A stretch of 64,000 bases of DNA from Anastrepha obliqua (GCF_027943255.1 NC_072894.1:79337601-79401600), one strand, 5' to 3'. Counted from the stretch's first letter, positions 22,419-34,206 are shown. Made by a program: numbers and translations. Notes: generated by a model not told the origin, from the letters alone.

Positions 22419-23372
22419 CTAGAAAACCCGGCGAACTCCGTTTCGCCACCAGATGGCTTCCTTTTTGTAACACTTCGTTTGGGGATTAAAAGATGAAGAA
22501 AAATTATTTTTTTTTTGTTTTATATTTGAAAAGGAAAATTTTTATTTCCTTTCACAACAGTAATGAATTCATTTCGATTACAAAAATGAAGTGTAATTTA
22601 GTTGAACTTCTCTAAGTAAAAAAGGAAAAATAATCCAAAGTAAATACTGAATCGAAAGTAAACACTGAATCGTTATATGTATTCACAAGTTGTCCGTTTC
22701 ATTGAAGTGCTCTTTGGCAAACCACATTTTTTGTTCTTTGGTCTGACGTTAACACAACCAAAGCGGATGGTTTCCCAACACGTGAACACGCAACGTATAG
22801 CTGCCCATGTGAAAAACATGGGCGATCCCGAAAACACTAAGCGATCGGCCTCGCGACTTGTTAATTGTTGGATAATTTACTACATTATCGGGATTTGTTA
22901 TGGAATCAACGGATTTGTATGTCACCAAACCGCCATCGATTTTTGATTGAGTGGTGAAATTCAGTGCGTGTACATCATTATTCTTTCCGGCGAGAATTGC
23001 TCGTTAACTTAACCAAGCATAATTCTGATAGTTCTCGCTAATGTTTGGGAAAACATTTTCAATAAGAGCTAACTGAGAGTCTACAAATCGGCAAAAGTCG
23101 TTTGTAAGACTAATTAATCCAGCTGTCGCATCAACTGGGACTTTTCCATTTCCAACAGCTAACATTTGTTTGGAAAATTATGCATCACTTTGATCTATTT
23201 GAAGTTGACTCTCATATTACTGGTTAGCGATAACGCTTTTACGTTATTCCACAAAGGTGATGCCTTCAGGCAAGCATTCAATTCATCTGCAGGTATTCCA
23301 CGGCAAGGTCTGCCTGAAATCGCCTGTCAACAATATCATCAAGCCGCCAAAATTTGCAAAATACGCGTGATT
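22419..23372 (-). mobile_element. Helitron 3' end with helicase C-terminus
   Basis: On the minus strand, coding remnants read GGLMILLTGDFRQTLPWNT, then ATAGLISLTNDFCRFVDSQL, NVFPNISENYQNYAWLS, NFTTQSKIDGGLVTYKSVDS and VVNYPTINKSRG. A deletion follows, and then CFSHGQLYVACSRVGKPSAL and TSDQRTKNVVCQRALQ. These are conserved blocks of the Pif1-like helicase of insect Helitrons. The terminus carries a hairpin followed by GGGTTTTCTAG, with T immediately after CTAG, the diagnostic Helitron 3' end. Frameshifts, stops and the missing Rep domain make it non-autonomous. The upstream break is near 23372. Confidence 0.85.
22430..22447 (-). other. Helitron 3' hairpin
   Basis: Stem GGCGAA/TTCGCC with a 6-nt loop, 7 nt from the terminal CTAG (22419-22422). 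Helitrons end in a short hairpin then CTRR. Confidence 0.8.
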
Positions 23373-25590
23373 AATTTGACGGTTTCCAATTGAACTGTTA
23401 GGAAATGAATAACTTTAACCTCAATTTCACAATTCCACAGTGAACACAATACCGGTTTTAAGTTAGCGTTTAAAAAAACGTGTGCATAATAAATGTCACA
23501 GGAAATTAACTGAGCAGAGTACATGCTATAAACCTCACGGAGCCCGAGACCATTCCAATGTTTTTTGAAGGAAAAATAGTAGGAAAATTCGCCCCAAAAT
23601 TCATTTGAGTTTTTGAAGCATTTTATTCCGCGAATTTTTTTTCCTTTTGTTTTTAATTCATATAGAAATTATCACATTAATAAATAAAAAAATGTTGGGT
23701 TTTTGTATTCAGGTCACTGACGCCGATGCTACAATGCCCGCCCATTGAGAAGCCCCCTGCGACCTTCCTGAAAGAATTGAGTGTACATCCGCCATTTTGA
23801 ATAATTAAAATAAAAAAAATTCTATATTTTGTATAAATAAACTGTATGCCAATTTTGAAAAAAATATATTGACTTCTTTATTTTAAATAATTTTAATGAA
23901 AATCAGGGAAAATATGGCCGTTTACAAGTATCTGCCCCTTAACATTCCCTTCAGTTGCAACTTGGACTAACTCATTTTTGTTGGCCGCCAATCACCATTT
24001 TTCACCCCATGCGCAGACTTTGTTTACCTTTAGCCCCGGGTTCATAATCAAATATCCAAGCTTCATCTCTCAAATATCCAAGGTTCATCTCTGAATACTT
24101 GGCAACAAATCCTCACCGATCGATTTTCGATGAGAGTCACTCATCTGCGCCAGTAAAAAATTAATTTCGAAAAACTTTAACCAAACGAGCTATCGACTTC
24201 AAACCTGCTCTGCCACTAACGAAAAATCTCCGTTCCACCGGCTTGTAATCACGAGCGATGCAGTCTTCCGAGCAACATACCAATGAACTTCTATGACGTA
24301 ATTGCCATCGCCTCTTCGATTCTTTACAATCGTTTAGCAGTTGAACTGACAATAGCTTTATATTAAGGCTTAGAATTCTCGTAAAAATCTCGAAATGCCA
24401 TTGTCGGTAATGTTAAACTGTTTATAGCAGCATTTCCCACAAACAAGTGCGCTTTTATAAATTTCAATTACGTATTTAAATGTATTTTAATGTCTTATAT
24501 TTAAAGTATAATTCTAATGACTTCTTGCCGGAATTTCTAACTTTGGCGCATGGTAATAAAACAAAGCAGTTTATCGCGCGTTTGCAAGGCAACACAGCTG
24601 CCTCGTAGATATCCCGGCACTATGAGATGCTAGCACTTGTTGTCTCCTGCTGTTTCAGCTTTGCGCTTCAAATCTTTGCTTACTTTCTATCTGGCATTAT
24701 TGTGCTGTACTAAGTTCGCTTTAATGTTCAGCGCGACCAGCAGCATTGCCGATATTTTGGATTTTTCCTTGGCTTCTTTCGACCCCTCCATCTTTTATCC
24801 CTCGAATTTTTATTTGTTTTACTTCATTGCTTGTTGTCAACATGTAATTTTATTACATCTTCGCTTTTCTTAACGCTCAATTTAAGCTATATTACTTTTT
24901 TTTCTTAGGTCGGCTGTTCGCTTGTCTAATATATGTTTTTAGTTGTTCCGTTATTCTATTTCGTATTCTTTGCTGCACAGCTTGACTTTTGTCAGTAAAA
25001 CATAACACCCACGTTTTAGAGACTTCAACCTACACTCAAATTAAAACTTGAATCTTAAGCTAAGATTCCATTATCTGCGCAATGTAACGATTTTCGTCGC
25101 ATATCATGTACAAGAACAAAGTGAACGCTCACAAATTTTCATCAAAATCAATACTTCTATGTCACGCACTTTTGCCTAATGTAGAACAATCGATTTGTAC
25201 GAATTGCTCCAATTTTTATCTGCTACTTTTGCATCGATCAAAGTCGGCAACCAGTTTAACAGCTGGTGAGAAAAGCATTGGAAGCGATACTGGAAGAAAA
25301 TGAACCGAATTAGAGAAATTTTTATGTATTGTATTATTTTTAATTAATTGCTAAACTCGGCCAAAATCGCTTATGTATATGTATGTATTGAATAATTTGT
25401 ACTGCCAAGACGATTCATCAGTTGTTGATATGAATCAGTATTCATACTCCTGGCGGCTAGTGTTTTCTTCGTTGCATATACCACAACCTTGGTTGCCTTC
25501 TATTGCATTTTCAACGGCTGAGTAGGGTACTTTATAATCGGGATTTTTCGTTATTAATAAAAATTATTTGTCGAGTTTTCTTGTTCTTAA
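23373..25590. other. No gene recognised
   Basis: More than 2 kb without a supported gene or repeat. Open frames in this interval have no recognisable motif. Confidence 0.4.
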
Positions 25591-26510
25591 AGGTAGTAGC
25601 ACACGCCGATGACTTGGTCCTGATGGTATCGGGACCGTTTCCCTAAGTCATGGCTAAAATTTTCGTCGGTCTGGCACTGCTCAAGTGGCACTGCAGCGCC
25701 ATTTTGATACCATTATGAGACCTCCAACACGCAGATTTCTACAGCCAGCCAGAGCTGTTGATATAATGGAGAAGATTGATGGGATTTAGGTTGGCTCATT
25801 GCCCCAGACCGTCGAAGAAAGAAGCTCCCAGTGACCTTAGTCGTCTAGCTGCCAAGTCCGGACATTTACAGAGAATGTGCTCAACAGTCTCCTTCTCTGA
25901 AAGGTCTCCACAGCTTCTGCAGTGGGGTTTAAATGGTAACCCTAGCTTATCCACGTTTATGCTGATCGTCCAGTGACCGGTAAAAAAAGCTAAGAGTTTG
26001 GAAATTGAATGGCGTACTTCTTTCTGATTCCTTCGTATATCGTATTGGGGCCAAAGGGTTTCCGAAATAGCACATGAAGAAATGGAGCTCCATCTTTTAT
26101 GCGCTTTCCTGAGAAATAATTTGTGCAGTTCCCCTATAATAAGTTCAGTTCACTTGCTGGCAAGCTAATCAGCAATTTCATTTCCCTCTATGTTCCTATG
26201 TCCTGGAACCCAGATTAGAGAAATATTACCTGCACAGCCAAGAGATTTGATCTCCTCCATACAGGAGTTTACTAATTGCGTTCTGCACCATGGCGTCTTC
26301 AGAGCTTTAATCGCGGCTTGACTATGGGAGAAAATGTTAATATCTCCCTCGCTCCCGCGTGCCCTAAGCATTTTACAAGCCTGCAGCATCGCAAAGACTT
26401 CTGCTTGAAAAATACTAACAGTGTTCGTCAGTTTAAAGGCGGTATATAAATTGGCTAATTTAGAGAAACCCCTGCTCCGACCCCCGATTCCATCTTGAAA
26501 CCGTCAGTGA
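25591..26510 (-). pseudogene. R1/I-like LINE, RNase H and zinc-knuckle end
   Basis: Minus-strand reading: FFTDGFKMESGVGAGVSL (RNase H aspartate), FQAEVFAMLQACKMLRA (glutamate), INIFSHSQAAIKALKTPWCR (the catalytic D of the usual SDSQ is H here), SLIWVPGHRNIEGNEIAD (final block). A LFLRKAQKRW linker and LAFFTGHWTI follow, then the zinc knuckle HCRSCGDLSEKETVEHILCK, and finally SSGWL. This is the C-terminal half of a LINE ORF2. At least one stop and the D-to-H change inactivate it. A second copy of the same family is at 53700-54290. The 3' untranslated end runs to about 25591. Confidence 0.8.
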
Positions 26511-26969
26511 AAAAAGAATCATTTACTAGAATCATATCATTATTTCAATCATTTCGTTGTTTTTAGTAACAAACTGAAACAAAAAACTATTTGTAGAGTG
26601 TGAAATTCAAAACCGCCACGTTTTGTCATTTTTTTTTTATTCTAGTAGCGAGACATGGCTACAGTCGTACTGACTAATATTTTTTTGGTTTTTGTGTTTC
26701 AGATGAATAGCAGAGCCAAAATTGACAACACCGTCCGGGTCCAATTTTTCGATTCAGGTCCAGGATCAATATTTTTTCATTTTTGTATGTAAAAGAAGTG
26801 AAATAATAGGGATAAAAAGTGTAAATGTCGTTTTAAATTTTTTTTATTGTACAAAAAAATTCCTGAAAATACCCTTAATTTTCGAGCTTTAGACCACCGG
26901 GACCCCTCAAGCATTCCAACGATCCTCAAATACATATGTTAAAGGTATCTCTGTAATAATTTGTCGGAA
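26511..26969. other. No gene recognised
   Basis: AT-rich with T runs; nothing supported. Confidence 0.4.
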
Positions 26970-27280
26970 ACTTTGCTATTGAGTTGTTAACGAATGTGGC
27001 GCTAACTTTCCTAATAGCTTTTTCATAGATAATTCTTCATGTAAAATGTGGAGCACTCATTTGTCTAAAAGAACTGTGATATCAGCAATTTCCCGCTAAG
27101 CCGAAAATAGTAGCAATATCACATCCACTCTCGCTCAATAATTTCTGGTGCAGCAAATTCCTTTAACGCTTTTTCATGAATTTTTCTTGCTGATCGACAT
27201 TTCAAAACAAAGAATTTTATCACGGCACGATATTTGGTTTCTTTAGTTAAATAAAAAAAAATGTATACATGCCAACTACA
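26970..27280 (-). pseudogene. Old mariner N-terminal remnant
   Basis: Minus-strand frames give KYRAVIKFFVLKCRSARKIH (first HTH of a mariner), then REIADITVLLDK and VLHILHEELSMKKLLGKLAP (second HTH and linker; relatives read VLHILHEHLGMRKLSARWVP). The order is correct but frames shift, and the catalytic domain and TIRs are absent. Confidence 0.6.
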
Positions 27281-27854
27281 AACGGCGTTTAAACAAAACA
27301 TGAATTAACAGACCGAAGTAAACATTTTTGTGAGTTCAAAGGGAGGAGGAAATATTGAAATGCTGTACCAATTTTGATTCAATCTGTACCTAGTTTGTAT
27401 TTATGCAAGCTAGATTAGCCTTTTTATTATTTATGTTGCAAATTTTTTCTATTACTAGGAAATCTCATCTCATTTAATGCTGTAGAGTGAAAAATTCCTT
27501 ACCGGTTCAAAGTAAGAAAGGCCAAGAGTAGAAAAAGCCAGTAAACACGGACATGTATATGAATACATTCGCTTACATATGTATGTGTGTGTGGTCTTTA
27601 CTACGTGAATATTTTCCATGAAAGACTTACCTGTAAAGAGAGAAAAAAGAAAAACAAAACAATTATTTCTGCAATAATTTTTAATTATTAGCATTTAATA
27701 ATAAAAAAGGTAGACAGACTTGGGTGGGCGTTAATTTGCATTTGCTGCTAATTCCTAATTAAGCCCTCTAAATATGCATTAGAGTTAATGAGAATGCACA
27801 AAATTTCATTTGTTTGGCAGCACCGTTCAAAATTTACATCTCTTTACAATAACA
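27281..27854. other. No gene recognised
   Basis: AT-rich DNA, nothing supported. Confidence 0.4.
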
Positions 27855-27960
27855 TCGAATCGCTACTTCTCTGCATGCTTTGTTTGTGCTCTGCTGGCTT
27901 GGCTAAAAATTTGCGTGTGAGAGCAACAACAAAGTTTCGAGCAAGATTCGTCACTAGCGA
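27855..27960 (+). repeat. Arm 1 of an inverted repeat pair
   Basis: About 106 bp (begins CGAATCGCTACTTCTCTGC, ends GCAAGATTCGTCACTAGCGA) that matches the reverse complement of 32054-32160 at roughly 80 percent by eye. The pair is 4.1 kb apart with the arms facing each other. Confidence 0.6.
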
Positions 27961-28180
27961 GTAGGGTTGCATCAAAGCGAATTGAAAACTGAAGGGGGCG
28001 TCTTCCCAAAGCAGTAACTTTATCTTTCACGAGTTTGATAAGTCTGACGTCAGGCTCCTTTCCAATACAAAAAAAAAAAAACGAACAAAATAAACAAAAG
28101 GAAGAGAAGTGGCATGCTTGTGAAAATTCAGGGTATGCCTTGGTAATATTGTGATTTGTGATATTTAAATTAAACAAGTT

Positions 28181-28290
28181 AATGGAAACGAAGTGCCGCG
28201 TGTTAAATTGTGGAAGCACAAAGGAATATAAAGTCCCTACATACAGGTGTTTGCATTTTTATGCGAATGACGCGCAGGCAAGAATGCCTT
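28181..28290 (+). pseudogene. Possible THAP-like zinc finger start
   Basis: The frame from ATG at 28181 reads METKCRVLNCGSTKEYKVPT then YRCLHFYANDAQARMP and stops. The C-x4-C spacing and a following (F)HFY-like block resemble the first part of THAP domains. The later conserved W, C and H are not visible. It could be a remnant of a THAP-bearing gene or P-like transposon, or chance. Confidence 0.25.
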
Positions 28291-28738
28291 AGTATAATTT
28301 CCAGAATTTAGTGGTTTCTATTGAAATAATTATCCTTCCTTTTGCTCGCTTATTCATAGGTTCTGACGACACAGTGAATTCGGACTATATATACTATATC
28401 ATTCCTGAGGTCGTACCGCAATTACAACAGTTACAAGCAAAACCACTTTCTTACCAATGTGAATTGACTGTAAATTTTAAAGATTTTTTCCGCACAAATG
28501 AATTTTCGATTTGTTTTCACTATGAGCTGTTATTGTTGTTTTAACAGTAATAGAAGCCCTGTCAGTGTAGGATGAAGCACCGGTCGCCTTCGTCTGCTCA
28601 TCTGAAGGTAGGCCCAGGAAACATTTTGTTTCGACAGGTTGTGTCCAGAGGGAGAAAGGTGTTAGATGAGTAGGTTTTAGAGGGCACGTGAAAAGGTGGT
28701 TAGTGTCGTTCGGGGTGCTTTCACATGCCGGACATATA

Positions 28739-30007
28739 AGGTTGTCAAAAAAGTCTTGCGGTATTTTTATTGAATTTTCAATTGTTCATAAAATTGGTTA
28801 TAATAATGCGATTTAAGTCAAATATGCGCCGTTTTGTTCGATGACGAGTTCCCAACGAGATGCCAACTTCATAATGCCCCTCTTATAGAAGCTCGCTTCC
28901 CTATTGTCAAAAAACTCGGAGAGCCAATTTTCACAGGACTCTCTTGAGGACAACTTCCGACTACCAAGCTCGTTCGCCATGGACAGAAATAGGTGGTAAT
29001 CACTTGGTGCGAGATCCGGACTATACGGTGGATGCAAAAGAACCTCCCATCCGAGCTCCTGGAGCTTCTGGCGCGTCACCAAAGATGTGTGTGGCCTGGC
29101 GTTGTCCTGATGGAAGACAATTCGGCCTCTGTTGATCAAAGATGGCCTCTTCTGCATGAGTGCTGCATTCAAGCGGTCCAGTTGTTGGCAGTACAGGTCC
29201 GAATTGAGCGTTTGGCCATAGGGGAACAGCTCATAGTGGATGATTCCCTGCCAATCCCACCAAACACACAGAAGAACCTTCCTGGCCGTCAATCCAGGCT
29301 TGGCCACCGTCTGGGCTGCTTCACCGCTTTTCGAACACGACCGTTTGCGCTTCACGTTGTCGTAAGTGACCCACTTTTCATCGCCAGTCACCATCCGCTT
29401 CAAAAACGGGTCGATTTTGTTGCGATTCGCATGCATCCATACGGGCAAAAATGTTTTTTTGCGTCAAGTCGTGTGGCACCCATACATCGAGCTTCTTTTT
29501 GAATCCAAGCTTCTTCAAATGGTTTATAACGGTTTGATGACTCATGCCGAGCTCTTGGCCGATGCTACGGCTGCTACTATGCCGGTCTCTTTCGATCAAT
29601 TCAGCGATTTTATCGCAATTTTTGACGACAGGCCTTCCGGACCGTGGCGCATCTTCGATCACCTCTGCACCAGAACGAAAACGTTGAAACCATCGTTGTG
29701 CGGTGGAAATGGAAACTGTATCGGGTCCATAAACTGCACAAATTTTATTGGCAGCATGAGATGCATTTTTGCCTTTATCGTAGTAGTACTGTAAAATATG
29801 CCGTATTTTCTCTTTATTTTGCTCCATGTTTGCGATGCTATAACTCACGAACGACTTAAAGCAAACAACAATTAATCAAACACGTGTTAGCACGTGAAAA
29901 GAGCTTTCCAAAAAGCTCTAGCGGGAACCGATGCGATGAATACAACTAGAACTACGCGCTTGTAAAGACAAGCTTGCGGAAATACCGCAAGACTTTTTTG
30001 ACAACCT
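28739..30007 (-). mobile_element. Near-complete mariner, mellifera/cecropia type
   Basis: A 1,269-bp element of full-length size. Both ends begin AGGTTGTCAAAAAAGTCTTG and stay identical for about 29 bp (through GCGGTATTT). The flanks are TATA on both sides. It is inserted in a LINE zinc-knuckle region. Only one frameshift separates it from a full transposase frame. The identical TIRs suggest it is young or homogenised. Confidence 0.9.
28813..29848 (-). pseudogene. Mariner transposase with one frameshift
   Basis: The N-terminal frame begins with MEQNKEKIRHILQYYYDKGK (preferred start near 29827 rather than 29848). It runs through HTH1 (CAVYGPDTVSISTAQRWFQR), the GRPVV linker, HTH2 (SIGQELGMSHQTVINHLKKL) and WVPHDLTQKN. 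The frame shifts between about 29400 and 29450. The catalytic domain follows: MVTGDEKWVTYDN (first D), VLLCVWWDWQGIIHYEL, FHQDNARPHTSLVTRQ (second D) and PPYSPDLAPSDYHLF (third D), with 34 residues between the last two. It ends ELVIEQNGAYLT. Total length is about 345 residues, normal for mariners. I see no other break; the subfamily is judged by resemblance. Confidence 0.85.
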
Positions 30008-30509
30008 TATATGTTTTGTATGACGGGGTCAATTCTGGATAAGTAGGAGTTTAACCTGTTACAAAATTCAGAACGTAGTTGTACCAAGCTAACGCAGGTC
30101 TCTCGGAGTAGCTGAAGCTCTTCATCTGGTTGGACTCCCATTATGGCATTCGGGGGTCGGGTGCTTAAGAAGGTGGTGACAGTCTCCCGGTGAATGTCGT
30201 TTAATGACTGTCTAAACATTGTCTGGTCCAGTAGATTTCCGTCAGTTTTGTCCTGGCTCTCACTATGAGCTGTCTTATAACTCAGTGCTGCCAAGCAACT
30301 CATTAAGTGCCACCAAACAAATATCGTTTTCGGCAGCTCTTTTACAGTGATGCCAACGTATTTGCAACTCGCTAACGAATACGGCTAAAATTCTTATTGT
30401 ATACTTCGTCTCGTCTTTTCGCCAAGCGTTAGCAAGTGGCGAATAGATAAATTATCTGGTACAAATAAAGATACTTGGTGGCACTAGAAAAGAGCGGCCA
30501 AAAATTATA

Positions 30510-31821
30510 CTACTGTGGGCAAAAAGTAAGGTGAATTTATTTGTCAAACTTCGACGGATTAAAATTTCGCTCTAGTTATTTTTTCCATGAGTTGGCAGCA
30601 CTGTTAATAACATCTGGGCTAACTTTCATGTGAATGTCATTATCAGTAATATATTTACGCTTGTGTTTACCAAACGACCAAGAGTGCATTTTTCGATTTT
30701 TACAATTTCTGATTTGATTGAGCAGAGAAGTGCCATCAAATTTTGTATGCGGAATGAAATTTCGGCTGCGGAAACGTTTAGCATGTTGCAGAAGGCATTT
30801 GGTGATTCGACCATGTCGCAGAAAAATGTTTATTAGTGGTACAAAGACTTCAAAGAGGGTCGAGAACGTGTTGATGACTTGGAGCGCTCCGGACGACCAT
30901 CGACGTCAACAGATGACCAACACGTCAATAAAGTGAAGGAGTTAGTGCTCAAAAATCGTTTGTTGACTGTTAAAGACCTTACTGATATGATCAGAATATC
31001 AGAAGGATCTGTGAAAACCATTTTTAAAGACCATTTGAGCCTACGAAAAGTCAAATCTCGTTTGGTACCGAAAACTCTCAATTTCTTGGAAAAAAGTCGT
31101 CGCGTTGATGTGTGTGAAACAATGCTTTCAGACTATCAGGACAAGTTCAAATGCATCATTACGGAAGATGAGACTTGGATTTATGCTTACAACCCTGAAA
31201 CAACTGACCAATCAAGCGAATATCTTGCTAAAGGCGAAGCCAGACCGAAAAGAGTACGTCAAAGTCGTTCAAAAATAAAGGTCATGATGACAGTTTTTTT
31301 CGATTTTCGTGGAGTGGTGCACTATGAATTCCTTCCACCAGGAAAAACTGTTAATAAGGAATATTATTTGAGCGTTATGCTTCGATTACGTGAAGCAATT
31401 CGTCTAAAAAGACCAGATTTATGAGCCAACAACTCTTGGTTTTTGCATCACGATAATGCACCGTCTCACACTGCACTCGTTCTTCATGACCATTTCACCA
31501 AAAATTCCACGCATATCGTTCCGAAACCACCGTATTCGCCTGATTTGGCTCCGTGTGACTTCTGGCTATTCCCAAAACTCAAGAGATCACTCCGGGGAAC
31601 GCGTTTCGAGTCGATTGGGGAGATAAAAGCTGAATCGAAGAAGGTGCTGATGGCTATACCGTAAATGGACTATTTGGCATGATTCGAGGATTGGAAAATC
31701 TTTGGCATAAGTGTATTTCATCGAGAGGGGATTATTTTGAAGGAGATGAAATTGATTTACAAGAATAAATAAAGATTTTTCATTTTACAACCAAATTCAC
31801 CTTACTTTTTGCCCACAGTAG
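30510..31821 (+). mobile_element. Full-length mariner killed by nonsense codons
   Basis: A 1,312-bp element with identical TIRs of 29 bp beginning CTACTGTGGGCAAAAAGTAA, each next to TA (30508-30509 and 31822-31823). The transposase reads in one frame from about 30710: EQRSAIKFCMRNEISAAETF, a stop in place of Q before WYKDFKEGRE, GRPSTSTDD, ISEGSVKTIFKDHLSLRKVK, TEDETWIYAYNPETTDQSSE (first D), and RQSRSKIKVMMTVFFDFRGV. Then a stop replaces W before ANNSW, followed by HHDNAPSHTALVLHDHFTKN (second D) and YSPDLAPCDFWLFPKLK (third D, 34 residues on). A stop follows AIP, then another stop and a 1-nt shift near 31700 before DYFEGDEIDLQE. The final TAA overlaps AATAAA-type signals. Confidence 0.9.
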
Positions 31822-32053
31822 TATCTGCTTGGAAACACTTAATGAGTATTCGTTAGTCTACGTCCATGCACAGATTCATTTGTTACTTCAACTCGCTACT
31901 TGTGATGTTCGTGCTCTATCCACACCGTTTGTGCTCTCGTTCCTCTCAATGTTGTTGTTGACTATAGTCTAAAAACTAACTATTGTTCTTGAAACGGAGT
32001 TTGCAGCATTGAAAATAGTGAGTTACAGCAGTTTTATGTGGTACTACCATACT

Positions 32054-32160
32054 GGCTAGCGACGAATCTTGCTCCATAACTCTGTTGTTGCTTTCATATT
32101 CAAATTTTTCCTCAAATAAGCAGAGCCCACACATAGCGAGCAGAGAAGTGGCGATTCGAA
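32054..32160 (-). repeat. Arm 2 of an inverted repeat pair
   Basis: Its reverse complement matches 27855-27960, sharing CGAATCGC, ACTTCTCTGC, AAAAATTTG, AGCAACAACA and GCAAGATTCGTC in the same order. A shorter similar head may also start at about 31905 in plus orientation. Confidence 0.6.
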
Positions 32161-33109
32161 GGCGCCTATTGTTAATGACTCATTTTTTTGATTTTGCATC
32201 TGACTGTTTGCAGCATTTTGGCCCAACTAAAGCGGTTAAAGCAGTACAGACAGAGAATCGCATGCCATTGCGGATCTGCAACGTACTTTAATATAAAACC
32301 GAATCAAGTGTTTGCTAAGTGCACAAAATCATCATGAATGCGCATTGGCCCTTCCGTCTGCCTCACCTATAACCCTGCCACCATCTGCCGTCGTGTAAGA
32401 TTTACTATTAATGGAGCGATAATTCACAAATATTGTAATTATATTTACAATCTTCTATAAACATTTGCTTTTATTATTTACCTAAAATATTTCCACATGT
32501 GCCTATGCACACGAATACATACATAAGTGCAGACAAAATGGATACTTGTTCACATTCTGACTGTTGTTGTCACTTCGTTTGCGACAATTTATTGGTCTTA
32601 ATATGTTGTAATGGTCATAAAGTGCAAAATGGCGGCAATTAATCAAATGGAATTTTGAAATAGTTATAAAATGAGTTCAAGGATTTTCACATTTTAGGCA
32701 ATGCAAATTCCAGCACACATTCAAATGCTTGTAAATATACACAAGAATTAGTAAACACATGGACGTGAATGTGTGTGCAGAAGGAATATTGACGCAAGGT
32801 AAAGTGTGCAATTATTCATGTGAATGCAATCAAACAAGCCAGCACGCATGCATGCATTTATACATAAGCAAGGATGACACATACCCTGCAGAGATAAACG
32901 CTAGGGGAATTAGAATACTGCCAGTTGACATTTCATCGCAACCAGTTCGCGTGCGATCTTTTTTCTAAGTTAGTAAGTCGTCTTTTTAACACGTCGATGC
33001 CCTATGAAATGTCAATTGGGCGGCCATACAAAATATCAGTTCATACTAGCCAAAAAGTCGAGCGCAATATGTCTCTTTTACTATATTTAAATTAAAAACA
33101 TTCTACTAA
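32161..33109. other. No gene recognised
   Basis: AT-rich DNA with a few CATA words; nothing supported. Confidence 0.4.
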
Positions 33110-33278
33110 GGCAAACGTTAGCCGTATAACGACACTTTTGTTAAAGGGCTGCTATGCGCTGGTGTTGCAACTCTAGAAATACTGTTCAGTACGTCACTTC
33201 GCTGTAGTGGTTTTACCGATGTCTGGGAAGTTGCTTCGGTAAATCCAATTTACAAATGTGGAAATAAGAGTGATGTAA

Positions 33279-34206
33279 AGGGTGTTTAAATTTCAAGGGC
33301 CGATGTTGAATGCAAACCACACCTAAACGTCAAGTTTTTTTCGGCGTTTCATTTGACAGTTTTCAATTTCAGACTAACTCAATTTGAACCATGGAAAGAT
33401 ACACAATCGAGCAACGCGTTAAAGTTATTCAGGCTTATTATGAAAATGGGCGTTCAAATCAAAACGCGATATGCACTTCAATTTCAGTGATGAGGCACAT
33501 TTTCACCTCAGTGGATTCGTCAATAAGCAGAATTGCCGCATTTGGGCGAATGATAATCCAAGAGTGATTGCCGAAAAACCAATGCACTCACAAAGAGTGA
33601 CTGTTTGGTGCGGTTTATGGACCGGCGGCATCATTGGGCCGTATTTTTTTGCAAAATGAGGCCGGCCAGGCAGTTACTGTGAATAGTGTTCGCTGTCGTG
33701 AGATGATAACGAACTTTTTATGGCCCGAACTGGAAGATATGGATGTGGACGATATGTGGTTTCAACAGGACGGTGCCACTTGTCACACAACTAACGAAAC
33801 AATGGCTTTTTTGCGCGAAAAATTTGACGGCCGAATAAACTCACGTCGCGGCGATGTCAATTGGCTGCCAAGATCATGTGATTTGACACCGTTGGACTTC
33901 TTTCATTGGGGTTATTTGAAAGATAAGATGTATGTCAATAAGCCAGCAACAGTTCAAGAGCTGAAGGATGAGATAATTCGGCACATTAACGGCATAGAAC
34001 CTCAATTATACCTCAGCGTCATCGGAAATTTGGATCATCGGATGAAGGTGTGCCACCGAGACCGCGGCGGCCATTTGACCGATATTTTGTTCCATACAAT
34101 TGAGCCACGCCAATATAATCACAATAAGGAGAAATGATAATAATTTCCTAAAAAAAGTTGTATTTTATTCAAAATCAACACCGGCCCTTCAAACTTAACC
34201 ACCCTT
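33279..34206 (+). mobile_element. DD41D (rosa-like) element, deleted
   Basis: The tips AAGGGTGTTTAAATTTCAAG at 33279 and, reverse-complemented, AAGGGTGGTTAAGTTTGAAG at 34206 are each next to TA. It spans 928 bp. The transposase starts MERYTIEQRVKVIQAYYENG at 33391, is cut after NQNA, and resumes in another frame at FNFSDEAHFHLSGFVNKQNC (first D). The frame shifts again near 33650. The rest reads AGQAVTVNSVRCREM, DDMWFQQDGATCHTTNETMA (second D), NWLPRSCDLTPLDFFHWGYL (third D, 41 residues on) and VQELKDEIIRHINGI. The HTH region is missing. It is inserted in a LINE RT. Confidence 0.9.

Larger units (their letters stand above)
28560..30305 (-). pseudogene. LINE C-terminus split by a mariner
   Basis: From 30303 downward the minus strand encodes RETCVSLVQLRSEFCNRLNS then YLSRIDPVIQNI. 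After the mariner (28739-30007) the same frame resumes with CPACESTPNDTNHLFTCPLK, PTHLTPFSLWTQPVE and FLGLPSDEQ. The C-x2-C, H and C residues form the zinc knuckle of a non-LTR ORF2 C-terminus of the kind seen in jockey-related LINEs. Continuity across the junction is good evidence for insertion. Sequence upstream of 30305 has no RT, so the LINE is truncated. Confidence 0.75.

Noticed and set aside
28944..29859. Plus-strand open frames opposite the mariner at 28739-30007
   Set aside because: They are antisense shadows of the transposase frame.
30283..30604. CAGTGCTGCCA-type strings suggesting a hAT MITE
   Set aside because: The right-hand string lies inside the mariner at 30510-31821, so the two cannot be ends of one insertion unless the mariner edges are wrong; no 8-bp duplication was found.
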